From Alphaproteobacteria bacterium (lineage in GTDB: Bacteria; Pseudomonadota; Alphaproteobacteria; Rhodospirillales; Magnetospirillaceae), in assembly GCA_015232485.1 (NCBI GenBank), contig JADFZP010000114.1:1-8725 (forward strand): DNA of 8,725 bases, written 5' to 3'. The position numbers were made by a program, and so were the translations under genes. Shown here in pieces: positions 6,540-8,725 of this stretch; the stretch's first letter is position 1, and each line of letters opens with the position of its first letter. Under the pieces are notes generated by a model. That model worked only from the letters and a program-made list of their open reading frames with translations, searched no databases and was not told the origin of the DNA.

Positions 6540-8659
6540 TCAATCGAATCGCGCGGGTCTGGCCGGGATCAGCCCATCCTCTGGGGGCGACCTGGGACGG
6601 CGCCGGCGTCAATTTCGCGCTGTTTTCCGCCCATGCCGAGCGGGTCGAGCTGTGCCTGTTCGACCCCCACGGGCATCGGGAGTTGGAGCGCGTCGCCCTT
6701 CCCGAATACACCGACGAGGTCTGGCACGGCTATCTGCCCGACGTGCTGCCCGGCCAGCTTTACGGCTATCGCGTCTTCGGGCCGTATGAGCCCAGGCGCG
6801 GCCACCGCTTCAACGCCAACAAGCTGCTGCTCGACCCCTACGCCAAGTCGGTGGTCGGCTCGATCCGCTGGTCCGACGCGCATTTCGCCTATCGCATCGG
6901 CCACCCGCGCGAAGACTTGTCCTTCGACCGCCGCGACAACGCCCGCGGCATGCCGAAGTGCCAAGTGGTCGACACGGCCTTCACCTGGGGCGAGGAGGGC
7001 CGCCCGAAGGTTCCCTGGGACCGCACGGTGATCTACGAGGCGCATGTGCGCGGCCTGACCCGGTTGCATCCGGGGGTGCCACCCAGCATGCGCGGCACCT
7101 TCGCCGGGCTGGCCTGGCCCAGCGTGGTCGAGCACGTCAAGGCGCTGGGCGTCACGGCGGTCGAGTTGATGCCGGTCCACGCCTATGTCGACGACCGCCA
7201 CCTGATCGGCAAGGGCCTGCGCAATTATTGGGGCTACAACACGCTGGGCTTCTTTTCGCTGGAGCCGCGCTATCTGGCCACCGGGCGGATCGGCGAGTTC
7301 AAGGCGATGGTGCGCCGCCTGCACGACGAGGGCATCGAGGTGATTCTCGACGTCGTCTACAACCACACCGCCGAAGGCAACCACCTGGGGCCGACCCTGT
7401 CGTTCCGCGGCATCGACAACGCCTCGTATTACAAGCTGGTGCCCGAGGATTCGCGCTATTACTGGGATTCGACGGGGTGCGGCAACACCATCGATGTCGG
7501 CCATCCGCGCGTCTTGCAGATGATCCTCGATTCGCTGCGCTATTGGGTCGAGGAGATGCATGTCGACGGGTTCCGCTTCGATCTGACCTCGTCGCTGGCC
7601 CGCGAGCATTTCCATTACGATCCCGGCAGCGCCTTTTTCGACGCGGTGCGCCAGGACCCGGTGCTGTCGGGCGTCAAGCTGATCGCCGAGCCCTGGGATC
7701 TCGGTCAGGGCGGCTATCAGGTCGGTCGCTATCCGCCGGGCTGGTCCGAGTGGAACGGCAGCTACCGCGACACGGTGCGCCGCTTCTGGAAGGGCGACGC
7801 CGGCCAAGTGCCGGCGCTGGCCTCGCGGCTGGCCGGCTCGTCGGATTTGTTCGGCCATCGCGGGCGCAGGCCCTGGGCCAGCATCAACTTCATCACCGCC
7901 CATGACGGCTTCACATTGCGCGATCTGGTCAGCTACAACGAGAAGCACAACGACGCCAACCAGGAAGACAATCGCGACGGCGTCAACGACAACGAAAGCT
8001 GGAACTGTGGCGCCGAGGGCGACACCGACCGGCCCGACGTGTTGAGCCTGCGCGCCCGCCAACAGCGCAACATGCTGGCCACCCTGCTTTTGTCGCAAGG
8101 CGTGCCGATGATGCTGGCCGGCGACGAGATCGGCAACAGCCAGGGCGGCAACAACAACAGCTACTGCCAAGACAACGAGATCAGTTGGATCGACTGGGAG
8201 AACGCCGATCGCGGCCTGCTGGGCTTCGTGCGCAAGCTGGCGGCGATCCGCCACGCCCATCCGGTGTTCCACCGGGCGCGCTTCTTCCGCGGCGACGCCA
8301 CGCCCGACGGCCCGTCCGACATCGTGTGGCTGACCCCCGACGGCCACCCGAAGACCGGCGAAAGCTGGCAATTCGCCGAGGATCGAACGCTGGGCATGCT
8401 GCTGACCGGCGACACCGGCGATCACTACTACACGACGCCGATGGGCCAGCCCGAACTGGACCGCGCCTTCCTGCTGCTGCTCAACGCCCATCACGAGGCG
8501 GTGCCCTTCACCATCCCCGCCGCTCCCGGCGGCTGGGAAGCACTGGTCGACACCGCCGATCCGGCCAACGAACGGCGCAGCTTCGCCGCCGGCCACACTT
8601 ATCCGCTCGGCCCGCGCAGTCTGGCGTTGCTGGCGCGGCTGGGGGACGAGGAGTATTAG
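6536..8659 (+). CDS. glgX: Glycogen debranching enzyme GlgX (GH13 isoamylase type)
   Basis: GlgX hydrolyses alpha-1,6 branches of glycogen, mainly the short stubs left by glycogen phosphorylase, in the cytoplasm. The 707-residue protein has an N-terminal CBM48/isoamylase-N beta domain (about 10-100), a GH13 barrel (about 160-580) and a C-terminal beta domain. The conserved regions are complete: DVVYNH (272-277), GFRFDL with nucleophile Asp349, IAEPWD with acid/base Glu385, and TAHDG with Asp457 stabilising the transition state. GYNTLGFFSLEPRY (233-246) is typical of GlgX/TreX enzymes. The length is normal. The ATG at 6536 follows AGGAG by 5 nt; a TTG at 6515 is in frame but lacks a ribosome site. 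The gene lies 66 nt after the CaiB/BaiF-like gene. Two in-frame TAG stops end it (8657-8659 and 8663-8665). No other glycogen gene is visible in the window. Confidence 0.97.
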   Translation: MVNRIARVWPGSAHPLGATWDGAGVNFALFSAHAERVELCLFDPHGHRELERVALPEYTDEVWHGYLPDVLPGQLYGYRVFGPYEPRRGHRFNANKLLLDPYAKSVVGSIRWSDAHFAYRIGHPREDLSFDRRDNARGMPKCQVVDTAFTWGEEGRPKVPWDRTVIYEAHVRGLTRLHPGVPPSMRGTFAGLAWPSVVEHVKALGVTAVELMPVHAYVDDRHLIGKGLRNYWGYNTLGFFSLEPRYLATGRIGEFKAMVRRLHDEGIEVILDVVYNHTAEGNHLGPTLSFRGIDNASYYKLVPEDSRYYWDSTGCGNTIDVGHPRVLQMILDSLRYWVEEMHVDGFRFDLTSSLAREHFHYDPGSAFFDAVRQDPVLSGVKLIAEPWDLGQGGYQVGRYPPGWSEWNGSYRDTVRRFWKGDAGQVPALASRLAGSSDLFGHRGRRPWASINFITAHDGFTLRDLVSYNEKHNDANQEDNRDGVNDNESWNCGAEGDTDRPDVLSLRARQQRNMLATLLLSQGVPMMLAGDEIGNSQGGNNNSYCQDNEISWIDWENADRGLLGFVRKLAAIRHAHPVFHRARFFRGDATPDGPSDIVWLTPDGHPKTGESWQFAEDRTLGMLLTGDTGDHYYTTPMGQPELDRAFLLLLNAHHEAVPFTIPAAPGGWEALVDTADPANERRSFAAGHTYPLGPRSLALLARLGDEEY

Positions 8660-8715
8660 ATCTAGCCCGGATTTCTCACACCGTCACCGCCGTCATCGCG
8701 TTTCGGGGAGACGGA

Positions 8716-8725
8716 GTGCCAAGTC
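8716..8725 (+). CDS. Possible first codons of a following gene, cut by the window edge
   Basis: A GTG at 8716 follows a purine tract GGGGAG (8705-8710) by 5 nt, the arrangement of a start site, and the frame is open for the three codons that remain. Position after glgX would suit another glycogen or trehalose gene, but there is too little sequence to say what it encodes, or whether it is real. The bases 8660-8704 between glgX and this site show no terminator. Confidence 0.25.

Noticed and set aside
6569..8596. A 675-codon open frame on the minus strand inside glgX
   Set aside because: This is a codon-bias shadow of glgX: low-complexity translation, no motifs and no ribosome site.
8657..8664. 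Palindrome TAGATCTA at the glgX stop
   Set aside because: An 8-bp palindrome is expected by chance, and there is no associated structure or repeat elsewhere in the window.

Overview
The window looks like chromosomal DNA from a high-GC alphaproteobacterium, most likely a Rhodospirillales member close to Magnetospirillum or Phaeospirillum. This rests on the strongly G/C-ending codons, the alphaproteobacterial style of the ClpS and ClpA proteins, the phasin next to clpSA, and long spurious antisense reading frames typical of such genomes. The genus is inferred from general resemblance, not from a search. I see no mobile element, tRNA, rRNA, CRISPR array, phage gene or frameshift. It reads as an ordinary core-genome region with some notable regulatory sequence between genes.

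Layout, left to right. (1) A D-alanyl-D-alanine carboxypeptidase runs leftward off the window edge (1-969, minus strand, 3' part missing). (2) Transcribed away from it is an unrecognised small lipoprotein (1138-1809). (3) A phasin gene (1952-2482) has a good sigma-70-like promoter, candidate PhaR operators and a strong intrinsic terminator, so it is a self-contained transcription unit. (4) clpS (2648-2977) and clpA (2984-5281) form a tight operon behind their own promoter, which is overlapped by a perfect 8-bp inverted repeat. (5) A CaiB/BaiF-family protein with an AMACR-like active-site pattern follows (5378-6469). (6) A GH13 glycogen debranching enzyme, glgX (6536-8659), starts directly beside a nearly perfect palindrome that contains its ribosome binding site. 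The last 66 bases hold at most the first codons of another gene. No gene-free gap exceeds 170 bases.

How the genes relate. ClpS and ClpA are the adaptor and unfoldase of the ClpAP protease: ClpS delivers N-degron substrates and ClpA feeds them to ClpP, which is not in this window. The phasin coats polyhydroxyalkanoate granules and GlgX trims glycogen, so the window touches both carbon-storage polymers, although nothing shows that the two are co-regulated. The carboxypeptidase trims peptidoglycan in the periplasm. The AMACR-like enzyme has no evident link to its neighbours.

I found no undescribed multi-gene system. The features most worth testing are non-coding: the glgX leader with two mutually exclusive hairpins, the clpSA operator-like repeat, and the phasin operators.
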